In this document: positions 1-8,962 of the stretch, piece after piece | Layout of the letters: each line of letters begins with the position of its first letter | Numbering within the stretch: position 1 is the first letter of the stretch | Source of the DNA: Bradyrhizobium macuxiense | GTDB taxonomy: Bacteria > Pseudomonadota > Alphaproteobacteria > Rhizobiales > Xanthobacteraceae | Direction of reading: 5' to 3' | Assembly: GCF_007993935.1 (NCBI RefSeq) | Contig: NZ_VITY01000020.1 | Location: 62,001-126,000, forward strand | Length of the DNA stretch: 64,000 nt | Notes under the pieces: model-generated | Told to the model about the DNA's origin: nothing | The model's input: the letters and a program-made list of their open reading frames with translations, nothing else | The model's database searches: none | Program-made: the position numbers and the translations under genes

Positions 1-744
1 GCGAACAGCCTTGAACTGAAAGCGGGCAATCTCTCGACCGGGCGCTTGCCGGCGTACCAGATCAACAAGAAGCGTAGCAATCAGTGGACCGTGAACCACC
101 AGGCCGGGGTAACCTTCAACTTTGGTCACGTATTCCCGGTCATAGTGGATGCGATGGCCATTGAACGTCAGGGCTGAGTAGCGGAACAGAAGAACGTCGT
201 CGGGATCGACATGACGCTGCCAGGGAGCACCAGTCTGTGCTGGCGTCGGAGCGGGTTCCGCATCGGCGGGATGTTTCGCTGCACGATAGACAATGTCGTG
301 AAACTCGGTGATCGCCGGTCCAGCATGACCAGCGCGGAGCAATTCATGCCGCACCTTGACGAATACCAGCCGACCAGTGCGCCCGTCCTTAGTGACAATA
401 TCGTCGATCGTCGAGACTCGTTCTGCCGAGTCGCCCACTCTTAGCGGCGAGTGGAATTCAAATTGCCCGCCAGCCCACATCCGACGCTGCAACGGCACCG
501 GCGGCAAGAAGCCGCCTCGGCGAGCATGGCCATCTGAACCGAGTTCGTTTTGCCGGTGAGCTGGCAGAAAATACAGCCAATGCCACAATGGCGGAAGCGG
601 CATCCCGTCAGAAATTTCCATCTCAGGAAGATCCAACGTCGCACTCAGGGCCCGAACCGGCGCGCGCGTGATCTCATCATTCAGCGTCTCGCTCCGTCCG
701 ATCCATTGGCGGAGGTGCGAAAAATCGATAGTTGCGTCGCTCAT
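1..744 (-). CDS. HTD2/mesaconyl-C4-CoA-hydratase-like acyl dehydratase, partial
   Basis: The reading frame is open from an ATG at 744 to the left edge, giving 248 visible codons; the C-terminus lies outside the window. An AGGAGG ribosome site sits 7 bases upstream of the start. The protein looks like a FAS1-type double hot-dog dehydratase: an N-terminal half with HWLYFLP near residue 55 and RRMWAGG near 88, and a second half with a catalytic-type N-G-H-x-x-H-Y-D motif at residues 195-202 and a VVHGPL loop near 217. Such proteins hydrate or dehydrate acyl-CoA or acyl-ACP esters (known family; the exact substrate is not readable). It is last in a run of minus-strand genes for aromatic degradation, 128 bases after the maleylacetate reductase remnant, so it probably handles a CoA ester in that route or a neighbouring one. 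Confidence 0.75.
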   Translation of the reverse strand, partial: MSDATIDFSHLRQWIGRSETLNDEITRAPVRALSATLDLPEMEISDGMPLPPLWHWLYFLPAHRQNELGSDGHARRGGFLPPVPLQRRMWAGGQFEFHSPLRVGDSAERVSTIDDIVTKDGRTGRLVFVKVRHELLRAGHAGPAITEFHDIVYRAAKHPADAEPAPTPAQTGAPWQRHVDPDDVLLFRYSALTFNGHRIHYDREYVTKVEGYPGLVVHGPLIATLLVDLVRRQAPGREIARFQFKAVR

Positions 745-872
745 TTCGTACTGCCTCCTGAAAAGGTACCGACGGGGGGGCGTCAGCGTCGTGAAGCCGT
801 GTCGTGGAATGCACCGGGCGGTGTTCGCCACCTTGCTCTTCGGCGTCTCAAATAATCAAGGCACCGCATAAT

Positions 873-1953
873 TCACGGCCCTCTCGCATCCGGGCGAGCA
901 CCTTCAAAGGCGTGTTGCAACAACTGACGGATTTCACCACGCTGGGCCGTACTGATCGGTCTGGGGTTCCAGTACGGGTTGCTGACCGCGATGTCTGCCG
1001 CCCGGTCCAAGTCTTCTTCCGCCATTCCGATATGGCGCAAAGCCACCGGGGCGCCGTTGTCGCTTGCCAGATCGAAAAGACCTTGCGCAGCATTGGCGGC
1101 GCCCAGTGCCCGAGCAATGCGCTCCATCGCCGCCGGCACCGCCGGCGCGTTGAAGGCAATGGCATGCGGTAGCACAATGGTGTGCACCTCGGCGTGGGGC
1201 AGGTTGAAGCTTCCGCCGAGCGTGTGGCAAAGCTTGTGGTGCAGCGCCATTCCCACGTTGCCGAGCACCACGCCGCATAGCCAGGCACCGTACAGCGCAG
1301 CGCCTCGAGCCTCCAGATCTCTGCCGTCGGCCCGAATCCCCGGTATCGCCTGGGCCAGCGCGCGGATGGCCTCCTCGGCGATCAAATCCATCACCGGATT
1401 GCTGTCTTGTGCAAACAGACCTTCAGCCGCATGCGCAATGGCGTTCATAGCACTAGTCACACTCAGTCCGATCGGCAAACTGAATCGTCAGTTCTGGATC
1501 GTAGATCACAGTGCGTGGCAGCACGCGGGGGTCGCGTCCGGTCTTCTTCAGCCCCGCCTCGGTGACGCCGTAGATGGGGGTCATTTCACTGCCGGCGTAG
1601 GTGGTGGGAATGGCCAGGATGGGCAAAGCAGTCTCCATCGCGATGGCCTTGCCCAGGCCCGTGGTGGAGCCACCGCCGATGGCGATGGCGCAATCAGCAC
1701 CCAGGCGGCGAGCTTCGTCTCTGGCGTCGCGGGCGGTTTCAACGGGGACGTGCATCGCCGCACGAGGAAAGAGTCCCGCGACCCGCGACCCCAGTCGGTC
1801 CACCAGCTGCTGTGCCTGCGCCTGCTGCTCGGGGGTGGACAACACCAAGGCGCGGTGCGCGCCGAGCAGATCGATTTCCCGCTCAAGGTAGCGCAACGAG
1901 CCCACGCCGAACACGACGCGCGAGGGCTGAGCATGAAAGACGAAATCCCGCAT
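873..1953 (-). pseudogene. Maleylacetate reductase, frameshifted
   Basis: Two overlapping frames together make one iron-alcohol-dehydrogenase-type maleylacetate reductase of about 359 residues, which reduces maleylacetate to 3-oxoadipate after hydroxyquinol cleavage. The N-terminal part (1953 to 1453) has the nucleotide-binding GGGSTTG motif and PTTYAGSEMTP, and ends prematurely just after YDPELT. The C-terminal part (to 873) continues at LPIGLSVTSAMNAIAHA and carries the metal-binding histidines in ALHHKLCHTLGG and LPHAEVH. The frames rejoin if one base is dropped from the three-A run at 1477-1479 (TTT on the coding strand). This is either a real disabling mutation or an assembly error; the rest of the protein shows no decay, which favours a recent event or an error. 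The gene starts 6 bases after the hydroxyquinol dioxygenase stop, consistent with one operon. Confidence 0.85.
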
Positions 1954-1959
1954 AGCCGA

Positions 1960-2799
1960 TTACCCCGTCACCCGTGTCGGATTCAGCACAAAGTCATGTT
2001 CCAGCAAGTACGTGCCGTCTGCCTGGCGCGTCCAATCCGTGATCAGCGACTGGCGCACCCCAAACACCGCGTCGGAGTCGAGATATTGGTCATCGCTGCG
2101 GAACACATGCGTGATCAACGTCTCGTAGCCGGCCGCCTTGATCAGAAAGTGCAGATGAGCCGGCCGCCACGGATGCCGCCCTGTGGCGATGAGCAGCTCG
2201 CCAACAGGCCCGTCGTGCGGGATTGCATAGGGAACGGCGAGGATAGATTTGAACCAGTACTCCCCCTCGCCATTCGAGCTCAGAATACCTCGCGCCTGCG
2301 CGTGGCCGATCTCGGGGTGCTGAACGTCGTAGAGGCCATCCTCATCCGACTGCCAAACGTCGATGTGTGCGTTGGCGACCGCCTCTCCAGTGAGGCCACG
2401 CACGGTGCCTCGCACCAAACAAGGAACGCCACGCGCGCCGTTGGAAATATCCGCGCCCAGCTCATAGCGGGGCGCGCCTTCGACATGAAAGGGTCCGAAC
2501 ACCGTAGCTTCGGTGCAGCCAACGGGCTTGTCGTTGTTGAGCGCCACCGTCAGCATCGAAAGGCCGAGGACATCGGATAGCAGAATGAATTCCTGGCGCT
2601 TGTCGCCGCTGATTTGACCACACCTGGTCAGAAATTCAATGCCCAGGAGCCACTCCTCCTCGGTCAATCTCACGTCACGTGCGAAGTCGTGCAGGTGATT
2701 TACCAAACTCGTCATGATTTCTTTGAGGCGCGGGTTCGTCGTATCAGCGTGACGTGCGAGCACCGCTTCCGTGATCGTGTTGCGATCCAGATTTCGCAT
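1960..2799 (-). CDS. Hydroxyquinol 1,2-dioxygenase (intradiol)
   Basis: A 279-residue intradiol dioxygenase that should open hydroxyquinol (1,2,4-trihydroxybenzene) between its ortho hydroxyls to give maleylacetate, using Fe(III) in the cytoplasm. The four iron ligands of the family are visible: Tyr157 (DGLYDVQ), Tyr191 (VPYAIP), and His215 and His217 (RPAHLHF). The N-terminal helical dimerisation domain (residues about 1-100) is complete. The frame stays open upstream to 2940, but the family-like sequence begins at MRNLDRNTI, so I place the start at 2799; the ribosome site there is weak. The maleylacetate reductase immediately downstream is the enzyme for the next step, which supports hydroxyquinol rather than catechol or chlorocatechol as substrate. 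Confidence 0.88.
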   Translation of the reverse strand: MRNLDRNTITEAVLARHADTTNPRLKEIMTSLVNHLHDFARDVRLTEEEWLLGIEFLTRCGQISGDKRQEFILLSDVLGLSMLTVALNNDKPVGCTEATVFGPFHVEGAPRYELGADISNGARGVPCLVRGTVRGLTGEAVANAHIDVWQSDEDGLYDVQHPEIGHAQARGILSSNGEGEYWFKSILAVPYAIPHDGPVGELLIATGRHPWRPAHLHFLIKAAGYETLITHVFRSDDQYLDSDAVFGVRQSLITDWTRQADGTYLLEHDFVLNPTRVTG

Positions 2800-2979
2800 G
2801 GGTGCCCCGCTAGCCCTGTCCAAAGAGCGAAAGGGCCGGGACGCATCCCTGCGTCGACCAACACCCATGCGCCCTACACCCGCATGGCGCCGGTCTGCGG
2901 ACGGCTCGTCGGCAGAAATGGTCGCCAATCGGCTGGCCATGCCCGCGGCGCACGCGATCGGGTTTGGCTACGGAAATGA

Positions 2980-3690
2980 TCACGCCCGGGCCTCGATTCG
3001 CCGTGAAAGCCAATCGCGCAGGCTTGCCGACACCATCTCCGGAACTTCGACGGTCGAGAGATGCCCACAAGGGAAAATCTCCAGTTCGGCCCCTGGCACC
3101 GATCGCGCGATCTCATTGGCCAGGCTAGGTGGACAAATGCGGTCGTCATCACCGGCTATCACCAGCGTCGGAACGGCGATCTGCGGCAATAGGCTGCGTT
3201 GATCTGGACGATTGAGTACAGCCTGTTGCTGTCGCAGATACCCATCGCACCCAAGCCTACGAGCCATCGCAGCGGCGAAGGCCGCGACTTCGACTTTTCC
3301 CCCTGCAACGGTCTCCGCAAGCTTACCGGCGACCGCGTCAAACAAACCACGCCTGGCATCCTCAAGAAGCGCAGTTGAGCGCTGCAACTGGAGCGTGGAA
3401 GCCGGTCTCGCATTCGTATTCAGAAGGGCAACGCCCGCCAGCCGCGTGTCGCCTCGCAGAGCTACCTCAAGCGCCACGTACCCTCCCATCGAAATGCCGG
3501 CAATCACAAATCCGTCGGGCGCATCCGCCAGAATCTCGTCAGCAAAATCAGTGATCGATTTGCCGCTACATCTGGCAATCGTTGATTCTACTATATCGGA
3601 AAGCGGGTCGATCACGGGCTGCCACAGGCGCCCATCGGACGCCAACCCAGGAACGAAGATAATCTTATGCTTGCTCAAGAGATGCTCCAT
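2980..3690 (-). CDS. Alpha/beta hydrolase
   Basis: A 236-residue alpha/beta-hydrolase-fold enzyme. The N-terminal FVPGLASDGRLW segment forms the oxyanion-hole region, the nucleophile elbow is G-I-S-M-G-G near residues 84-89, the acid is probably in AGDDDRICP, and the catalytic histidine is in CGHLSTVE near the end. The sequence is of the short lid type seen in ester or enol-lactone hydrolases, but nothing fixes the substrate. It lies between the FAD monooxygenase (82 bases upstream) and hydroxyquinol dioxygenase (180 bases downstream) on the same strand. A role in releasing a phenolic or acid product for ring cleavage is inference. Confidence 0.75.
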   Translation of the reverse strand: MEHLLSKHKIIFVPGLASDGRLWQPVIDPLSDIVESTIARCSGKSITDFADEILADAPDGFVIAGISMGGYVALEVALRGDTRLAGVALLNTNARPASTLQLQRSTALLEDARRGLFDAVAGKLAETVAGGKVEVAAFAAAMARRLGCDGYLRQQQAVLNRPDQRSLLPQIAVPTLVIAGDDDRICPPSLANEIARSVPGAELEIFPCGHLSTVEVPEMVSASLRDWLSRRIEARA

Positions 3691-3771
3691 GTCGTATTCG
3701 GCGTTGGATCCTCCGGCTTCGCAGCGCCAGCAGGCGCTCCAGAGCCCACTTGTGCGGATCGGTTGAAAAAC

Positions 3772-4992
3772 TCAAATCGTCTCGCGCTGCGGAGACGTTC
3801 TGGATAGGGTCACGGGCTCCGAGCTCATCCGCGACGTCAGCAACAACCGATCGACTAACGTGGCCCGATCCGTGGCAAGGCTTCGAATCTTCGCCATATC
3901 GGCAGCACGTTGTACCGGATCGCTGGTATCAAAAATCATCCGCTTGGTCTCCGATGCAGCCGGCGAGACGATCTCCAGAAAGACCCGGCGACGATCTTCC
4001 GCATACCTGTCGAGCGTCTCGTCGCCTGCACGGCCTTGCACCACGGCGGCAAGGGCTTTGTAGAGCGCGTACACATCGAACAGCCCACCAACCAGGCCGT
4101 AGCCACCGCTGGGATTGGTAGCATGGGCCGCGTCACCAGCGAGCAGCACCCGGCCAACGCGAAACGTCGAGGCGGCACGTTGGTGCATTCGATAGGGTGA
4201 ATAGGCGTCCAGCGCATAGTCGTCCTTTGCCGCCGGGACGATGACCTCCAAGAACTTCCTCAGGCGCTCCGGAATACTCTCCTCGGGGAGGTTCAAATCC
4301 TCACTGTAGGTGCATCGCCACAGGTCCTTTTGATCGAGCTTGACGATGATGGCTCCATACGTGGAATCGATCAGAAATGTCGTTCGAGCAAAACCGTACT
4401 TGGCGAAATCGAGACGGAGATTCGCTGCGACAAAGCGTTTCGGCCAAGTGATGCCGTCGAATTCCAGGCCGATCTTGCTTCGAACCGTACTACCCGCACC
4501 ATCGGCGCCAACAAGCCAGCCACTGCGGAACTCGACTTTTCCGTCAGGTCCAATGGCATCAACCGAAACGCCTTCGGCATTTTGTTTGACGTCCGTGACG
4601 TCGACGCCCCAGTGAACGGTCACATTCGGACAAGCCGCGAGCTTCCGCAGAGCGATCTCTGCGAGCCGGTGCTGACCGAGATGAAGGTTGTATGGAAACT
4701 TGGTGAGACCCTCCAACACGTCCAAGCTGAAATCGATGCGTTCACCGGTCGCAAATTCGATGTAGCTGTAGTCTTGCTTCGAAAACCCAACCCGCAACGC
4801 ATCATCGAGCAGACCCAACTCTGACAAGCCTTCAAGACAAGACCAATGGTACGTGATTGCGCGCGGCGATTCGATGATGCCGTTCGCCCGCTCCAACACA
4901 GTGACACTGACTCCGGACTTCGCCAATCCGAGTGCAGCGATAAGCCCGACAGGGCCAGCGCCGACGATCGTGACAGTCTCTGCGCAGGTCAT
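3772..4992 (-). CDS. FAD-dependent aromatic monooxygenase
   Basis: A 406-residue class A flavoprotein hydroxylase (PHBH/phenol hydroxylase superfamily) that would use NAD(P)H and O2 to hydroxylate a phenolic ring. Visible signatures are the N-terminal Rossmann motif VGAGPVGL, the DG motif in GADGAGS near residue 165, and the second FAD motif LLAGDAAHATNP near 285. Upstream sequence allows a start at 5013, but AAAGGA lies at the right distance before the ATG at 4992, so I prefer that. It is shorter than MhpA-type enzymes because it lacks the C-terminal thioredoxin-like domain. Given the hydroxyquinol dioxygenase next door, it is the best candidate for making hydroxyquinol from a resorcinol- or hydroquinone-type precursor (inference). 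Confidence 0.82.
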   Translation of the reverse strand: MTCAETVTIVGAGPVGLIAALGLAKSGVSVTVLERANGIIESPRAITYHWSCLEGLSELGLLDDALRVGFSKQDYSYIEFATGERIDFSLDVLEGLTKFPYNLHLGQHRLAEIALRKLAACPNVTVHWGVDVTDVKQNAEGVSVDAIGPDGKVEFRSGWLVGADGAGSTVRSKIGLEFDGITWPKRFVAANLRLDFAKYGFARTTFLIDSTYGAIIVKLDQKDLWRCTYSEDLNLPEESIPERLRKFLEVIVPAAKDDYALDAYSPYRMHQRAASTFRVGRVLLAGDAAHATNPSGGYGLVGGLFDVYALYKALAAVVQGRAGDETLDRYAEDRRRVFLEIVSPAASETKRMIFDTSDPVQRAADMAKIRSLATDRATLVDRLLLTSRMSSEPVTLSRTSPQRETI

Positions 4993-5167
4993 GATTGTCC
5001 TTTCCGTCTTCATTCAACATGGATCACGGTTTTCTACGGAGTTGTACGGCGCGAGCCGCGAGCAAATGCCTTTACTCAACAGTTGGAGTTGCGTGATAAA
5101 GAAGCAGCCGTCATGCGGCCCTCCGCCGAAGCGGACGACCTTCGTGCAATCGTACATTTGCATTCGA

Positions 5168-5938
5168 CTAGGACCGAAAGACTGTGGCAGATGCGCCCCC
5201 ATCGACAGCGAGGATCTGTCCGGTGATGAAGCTGGCGTCATCGCTGGCGAGAAAGAGACACGCCGCGGCAACCTCATCCGCTCGGCCCGGCCGCCCCAAG
5301 GGAGTCGATTGCACGGACAGCTTTCTGAATGCGGGGCTGTCGCGAAGACGTTCTTCTGTCCGTGGCGTGTCGATAATGCCTGGTGCGACGACGTTGACGC
5401 GAACGTTAAAGCGGGCGCAGTCGTTGGCCATTTGCCTGGTCAGGCCGATCATCCCGGCCTTCGTCGCCGCGTAGGAGGCGTTGTTGGGGAAACCAAGAAT
5501 CCCCTGGACCGAGGAAATGTTAACGATTGACGCAGGGGCACTTTGGGAGCGGCATAACTGCAGAAACGGTCGTGAGACGCGCAACACGCTCTTGAGATTG
5601 ACGTCGAAGACGCGGTCGAACTCTTCGTCCGTGGTATCGTAAGCCGCAGTCGTCCCGGCAATTCCTACGTTGTTCACCAAAACATTGGCACAGCTCGAAA
5701 TGCCGAGCGCAGCCTCAAGGATGGCTTCTCCCGAGGTCGCTTGACTGACATCCGCGACGGCGGCGACGGCGCGGACCCCCGCCTCCCGGCAAAACTCGAC
5801 GGTTTCGTCAAGCCCCTCGGGTAGGCCCGCCGCAACAACGGAGGCGCCTTCCTGCGCAAAACGAATCGCAGTCGCGCGACCGATCCCCGATCCGGCGCCG
5901 GTCACGATGGCCGTCTTGCCGGAAAGCCTACCCGTCAT
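5168..5938 (-). CDS. SDR-family oxidoreductase
   Basis: A classical 256-residue short-chain dehydrogenase. The cofactor motif TGAGSGIG is at residues 14-21, the structural NNVGIAG motif near 89, the catalytic serine in NISSVQG near 142, and the catalytic tyrosine and lysine in YAATKAG near 156. The C-terminal FITGQILAVDGGASA is typical. The start has a GGAGAGG ribosome site. Family members oxidise or reduce alcohols and ketones with NAD(P). It sits between the P450/ferredoxin-reductase pair and the aromatic monooxygenase, so oxidation of an alcohol made by the P450 is a reasonable guess. It is not obviously BadH: the resemblance is only at superfamily level. Confidence 0.85.
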   Translation of the reverse strand: MTGRLSGKTAIVTGAGSGIGRATAIRFAQEGASVVAAGLPEGLDETVEFCREAGVRAVAAVADVSQATSGEAILEAALGISSCANVLVNNVGIAGTTAAYDTTDEEFDRVFDVNLKSVLRVSRPFLQLCRSQSAPASIVNISSVQGILGFPNNASYAATKAGMIGLTRQMANDCARFNVRVNVVAPGIIDTPRTEERLRDSPAFRKLSVQSTPLGRPGRADEVAAACLFLASDDASFITGQILAVDGGASATVFRS

Positions 5939-6124
5939 GTTTCGCCTCTCCTGGATCTGTTAAACGCATTGGGCTTCGAGCGAGGTGAAAGCCCCGCCAG
6001 CTATCCCCGCTGTCGTCGAGCTGCGTCAGTTTCCCCGCAGTTCGTCGCGCAATCAGAACCGACTGATGCGCCGGCAGCTCGCCGAAACTTGCCGACCATG
6101 TAGCCTTCGTCGTCACAGGCCTGC

Positions 6125-7336
6125 TCAGGAGACGAGCGAACTGGCCGCCTGCCAGCTCAGTTCATTTCTCAGCATCGTTCGGATCCTTACAAACTCCGCA
6201 CGACGCTCGAACGCCAACACTCCCGTGACGATGTCGCCTTGTCTGTACAGAAAAAGAGAGCCTCCGGCGTTTTGACTTTCGGTGATCTCCTCGTCGCCGG
6301 TGCGATAGCCGGCAAACTGGATCCGCACGCCGTGCTGATCCGACCAGAAATATGGAATGTTGGCGCAGACCTCTAGCGGCCATCCAAGAACGTCATTTGC
6401 GGCGTTGACGCCGGCTACGCGACCTTGCTCCGCCGCGTTGGTCCAATGTTCGACCCTCATGTCCGCCCCCCAACGCTGGTTCCACCATCGGACCGTATCA
6501 CCTGCCGCGAATACATGATCGGCCGCGCGCAACGTGGTGTCACAGAGAATGCCATCGTCGAGGCGCAACCCCGATCTCTCCAACCATCCGGTCGATGGCC
6601 TAACGCCGACGCCGACGACGATCACGTCGGCAGGAACTCCAGTCCCGTCGCCGAGATTGAGGACACGGCGACTGTCCTGCTTTTCGACACCGACCGCCTG
6701 TTCTCCGAAGTAGAGCTCGATACCGGCCTTGCGATGGAGCGCTTCGTAGCTTTTGAATACGGCCTCACCGAACCTACCGAGTGGCTTTCGCGCAAGATCG
6801 ACAAGCGAGACCTGTCGTCCTTCAGTCGCCAGCATCGACGCCAGTTCACCGCCGATGAAGCCTGCGCCTACTATAGCCACCGACTTTACGGGATCAGCGA
6901 GTGCACTACGAAGAGACACCGCATCGTCGTAGCATCTCAGTGGGAAGGTATCCGGCCGGCCGGACAATGCAGGTGGTATGACTGCCTCGCAGCCCGTGGC
7001 GATCACGAGCGACCGATACTGGAGTGCTCCGGACGAGTGGCGTATCGTTCTCGCGTCGACATCCAGTCCGACGGCCCTCGTACCGAGCATGAAGTTGACC
7101 CCATGGCTCTTTAGGTCGTTAACGGCCGGATAAGTCAGCGTATCGAGCGACAGAGGGTTCGTCAGGCCGACCTTCGACAAAGGAGGCCGTTCATATGGAA
7201 GATGCGCTTCGTCACTGATCATTGTGATGGTGAGGTCGGGTGCATAGCCGGCGACCGTCTGCGCTGCACGCAACCCAGCGATCGACCCGCCGACAATGGC
7301 TACATCACAAGTCGTCTGCGGCATCGTAGTATTCAT
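6125..7336 (-). CDS. Ferredoxin reductase (FAD, NAD(P)H) for the fused P450
   Basis: A 403-residue putidaredoxin-reductase-type flavoprotein. It has the FAD motif VGGSIAGLRAA close to the N-terminus, LPYERPPLSK near 55, the NAD(P)H-binding IVGAGFIGGELA in the middle and FAAGDTVRW near 280. The start ATG shares its A with the TAA stop of the P450 gene (TAATG at 7338-7334), so the two are translationally coupled. This is strong context evidence that it feeds electrons to the ferredoxin domain fused to that P450. The frame remains open far upstream inside the P450 gene, but that extension is not family-like. It is clearly different from the second reductase at 27588-28805. Confidence 0.88.
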   Translation of the reverse strand: MNTTMPQTTCDVAIVGGSIAGLRAAQTVAGYAPDLTITMISDEAHLPYERPPLSKVGLTNPLSLDTLTYPAVNDLKSHGVNFMLGTRAVGLDVDARTIRHSSGALQYRSLVIATGCEAVIPPALSGRPDTFPLRCYDDAVSLRSALADPVKSVAIVGAGFIGGELASMLATEGRQVSLVDLARKPLGRFGEAVFKSYEALHRKAGIELYFGEQAVGVEKQDSRRVLNLGDGTGVPADVIVVGVGVRPSTGWLERSGLRLDDGILCDTTLRAADHVFAAGDTVRWWNQRWGADMRVEHWTNAAEQGRVAGVNAANDVLGWPLEVCANIPYFWSDQHGVRIQFAGYRTGDEEITESQNAGGSLFLYRQGDIVTGVLAFERRAEFVRIRTMLRNELSWQAASSLVS

Positions 7337-8691
7337 TACCTTAGATCGACGGTAAGCGACTTGACCAGCCACCGACCACCAACCTGTGCGACCTCGGTCG
7401 CATCGTCGACGACAACCGAGTTCGGGTAGTGCGCTGCGAGATAACGGACGACTTCCTCCATCTCGACCCGTGCTAGGCTCTGGCCCAAGCATCCGTGCGC
7501 ACCCGTACTGAATGTGAGCGGTTGGTTTCTCTCTCGATGCAGGTCGAATTCATTAGGCCGCTCGAAACGCTCTGGATCGCGATTGGCAGACCAAATTGCA
7601 ACGTGAACGTCCATGCCCTGCGGGATCACGGTTCCGTCGAGATCGATGCTTTCCGTGGCGATCCTGCTCACGACGCCCGGTCTCGGAAACAGCCTGGTGG
7701 CTTCGACGACAGCCGCGGGGATGAGCGATGGATCGCTTCTGATCTTGGACCAGACGTCACGATCGCGCAGGAGAGCCCACACGGTAAGGCCAATCTGGTG
7801 GGAGGTATTGACGGAGCTGGCTTCGAGCATCGCCGTCGCCTCATTCAGGAGCTCTTCCGGCGAAAGCTTGCCGGCCTCCTGCTCCTTGATCAGAAAGGAA
7901 AGCATATCACTACCGAGACCGTCCGCTTTCTTGCGTGCGAACAGGTTTCGCAAGTAGTCGAACAGCTCGTCGTACGCCGCCAAGATCACCGGAGCGAGGC
8001 TCCGGTCGCGGCTGAGGAGCGACAAAGTACGCGCTGAAAGGCTAGCAACCTTCGGAGTGTCGGTGGTTGGAGCACCGGCCAGATGACAGTAGATGCGCGC
8101 GGGAATAGGGTCCGCGACGGCCGTATGAAACGGGATCTGTCCGCTCATGCCATGCATGATGTCCCCGAGGATGCCCCTGAGAACGTCCCTGATGGCCTCC
8201 ACGGTATTGGGCCCCATAAAGCGGGCCAGGGGCGCCCTGAGCCGCATATGTTGCGGGCCTTCCGCCATCAGGACGCTTCGTGAACGGAATTCATGCACGG
8301 GCCCGGCCGTAATGCCAAACTTCTCCATCAGATCGAGCGCCGCATTTTTGAACCGCGAATCGCGAAGCACGCGGGCGGCAAGTGCGTAGCCGAGCACGAC
8401 ATATCCCGCCGAGCCGAAGGCCAGCGGCTTGCCGTCGAGCGATCCCCCGATATGCACCTGCGATTCTGCCGAGAACGGCTCCATGACCGGGAGTGTGTCC
8501 GATACGCGCGAGATTGCCCCCATCGGACAGCACAAGATCACTTCCTCGACCTCGTTCTTACGGCTCTCCTCGACCTCGCTCTTGAGTAGCTTCAAGGCGC
8601 CGTCTTCACCGATCTCGAAGACATCGGGCATAAGTGCCGCACACGAGCCGTTGGCATCGCATCGAGCGAAATCCACCTTGATCTTGATCAT
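7336..8691 (-). CDS. Ferredoxin-cytochrome P450 fusion protein
   Basis: A 451-residue protein with two domains. Residues 1-65 are a small [3Fe-4S]/[4Fe-4S]-type ferredoxin: Cys11, Cys17 and Cys55-Pro are present, and the position where a fourth cysteine would sit is Asn14, as in the P450-partner ferredoxins with a CxxXxxC pattern. From about residue 70 a full bacterial P450 follows, with the ExxR motif EATR, and the heme-binding loop FSTGAHGCLG with Cys401 as the thiolate ligand. The I-helix reads LEASSVNTS: the usual acidic residue before the threonine is Asn. No signal or membrane segment is visible. With the overlapping downstream reductase it would form a complete electron chain in two polypeptides. 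The start ATG at 8691 begins the ferredoxin without any spare upstream sequence. The substrate is unknown; the neighbouring hydroxyquinol genes suggest an aromatic or alicyclic compound. Confidence 0.9.
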   Translation of the reverse strand: MIKIKVDFARCDANGSCAALMPDVFEIGEDGALKLLKSEVEESRKNEVEEVILCCPMGAISRVSDTLPVMEPFSAESQVHIGGSLDGKPLAFGSAGYVVLGYALAARVLRDSRFKNAALDLMEKFGITAGPVHEFRSRSVLMAEGPQHMRLRAPLARFMGPNTVEAIRDVLRGILGDIMHGMSGQIPFHTAVADPIPARIYCHLAGAPTTDTPKVASLSARTLSLLSRDRSLAPVILAAYDELFDYLRNLFARKKADGLGSDMLSFLIKEQEAGKLSPEELLNEATAMLEASSVNTSHQIGLTVWALLRDRDVWSKIRSDPSLIPAAVVEATRLFPRPGVVSRIATESIDLDGTVIPQGMDVHVAIWSANRDPERFERPNEFDLHRERNQPLTFSTGAHGCLGQSLARVEMEEVVRYLAAHYPNSVVVDDATEVAQVGGRWLVKSLTVDLR

Positions 8692-8962
8692 TGCGGCAGC
8701 CCCCCCAACCCGAGCGAGCGATGCTGTGGGTTCATAATCGCGCCCGGAGCCGCGCCCACGGCGCGCCCCAATGCCACGACCCTTGTGACGGCGGCGGCGG
8801 AGGAGGGGGCGAGACCTGCGCGCGCCCGCTCAAGCCAAGATCGGACCGCATCAAATGGCACTTGGCAAAAAGGGACATTTCGTTTGATCATGAGTATTTC
8901 CTGCTATCTATCTGAAAGGCTCTCAGATGAAGCTGCACCTGTATCCATAGGCGAGGCGTGCT
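8692..8962. other. Intergenic, nothing recognised
   Basis: The 271 bases between the P450 fusion gene and the racemase-family gene contain no convincing gene on either strand. They include a G/C-rich run near 8790-8815 and should hold the promoter or leader of the P450 fusion operon, but I see no clear palindrome. Confidence 0.4.

Noticed and set aside
979..2580. 533-codon plus-strand open frame
   Set aside because: It lies antisense to the maleylacetate reductase and hydroxyquinol dioxygenase genes, whose residues and motifs are unmistakable, and its translation is low-complexity with no family features. High-GC genes often leave such open antisense frames.
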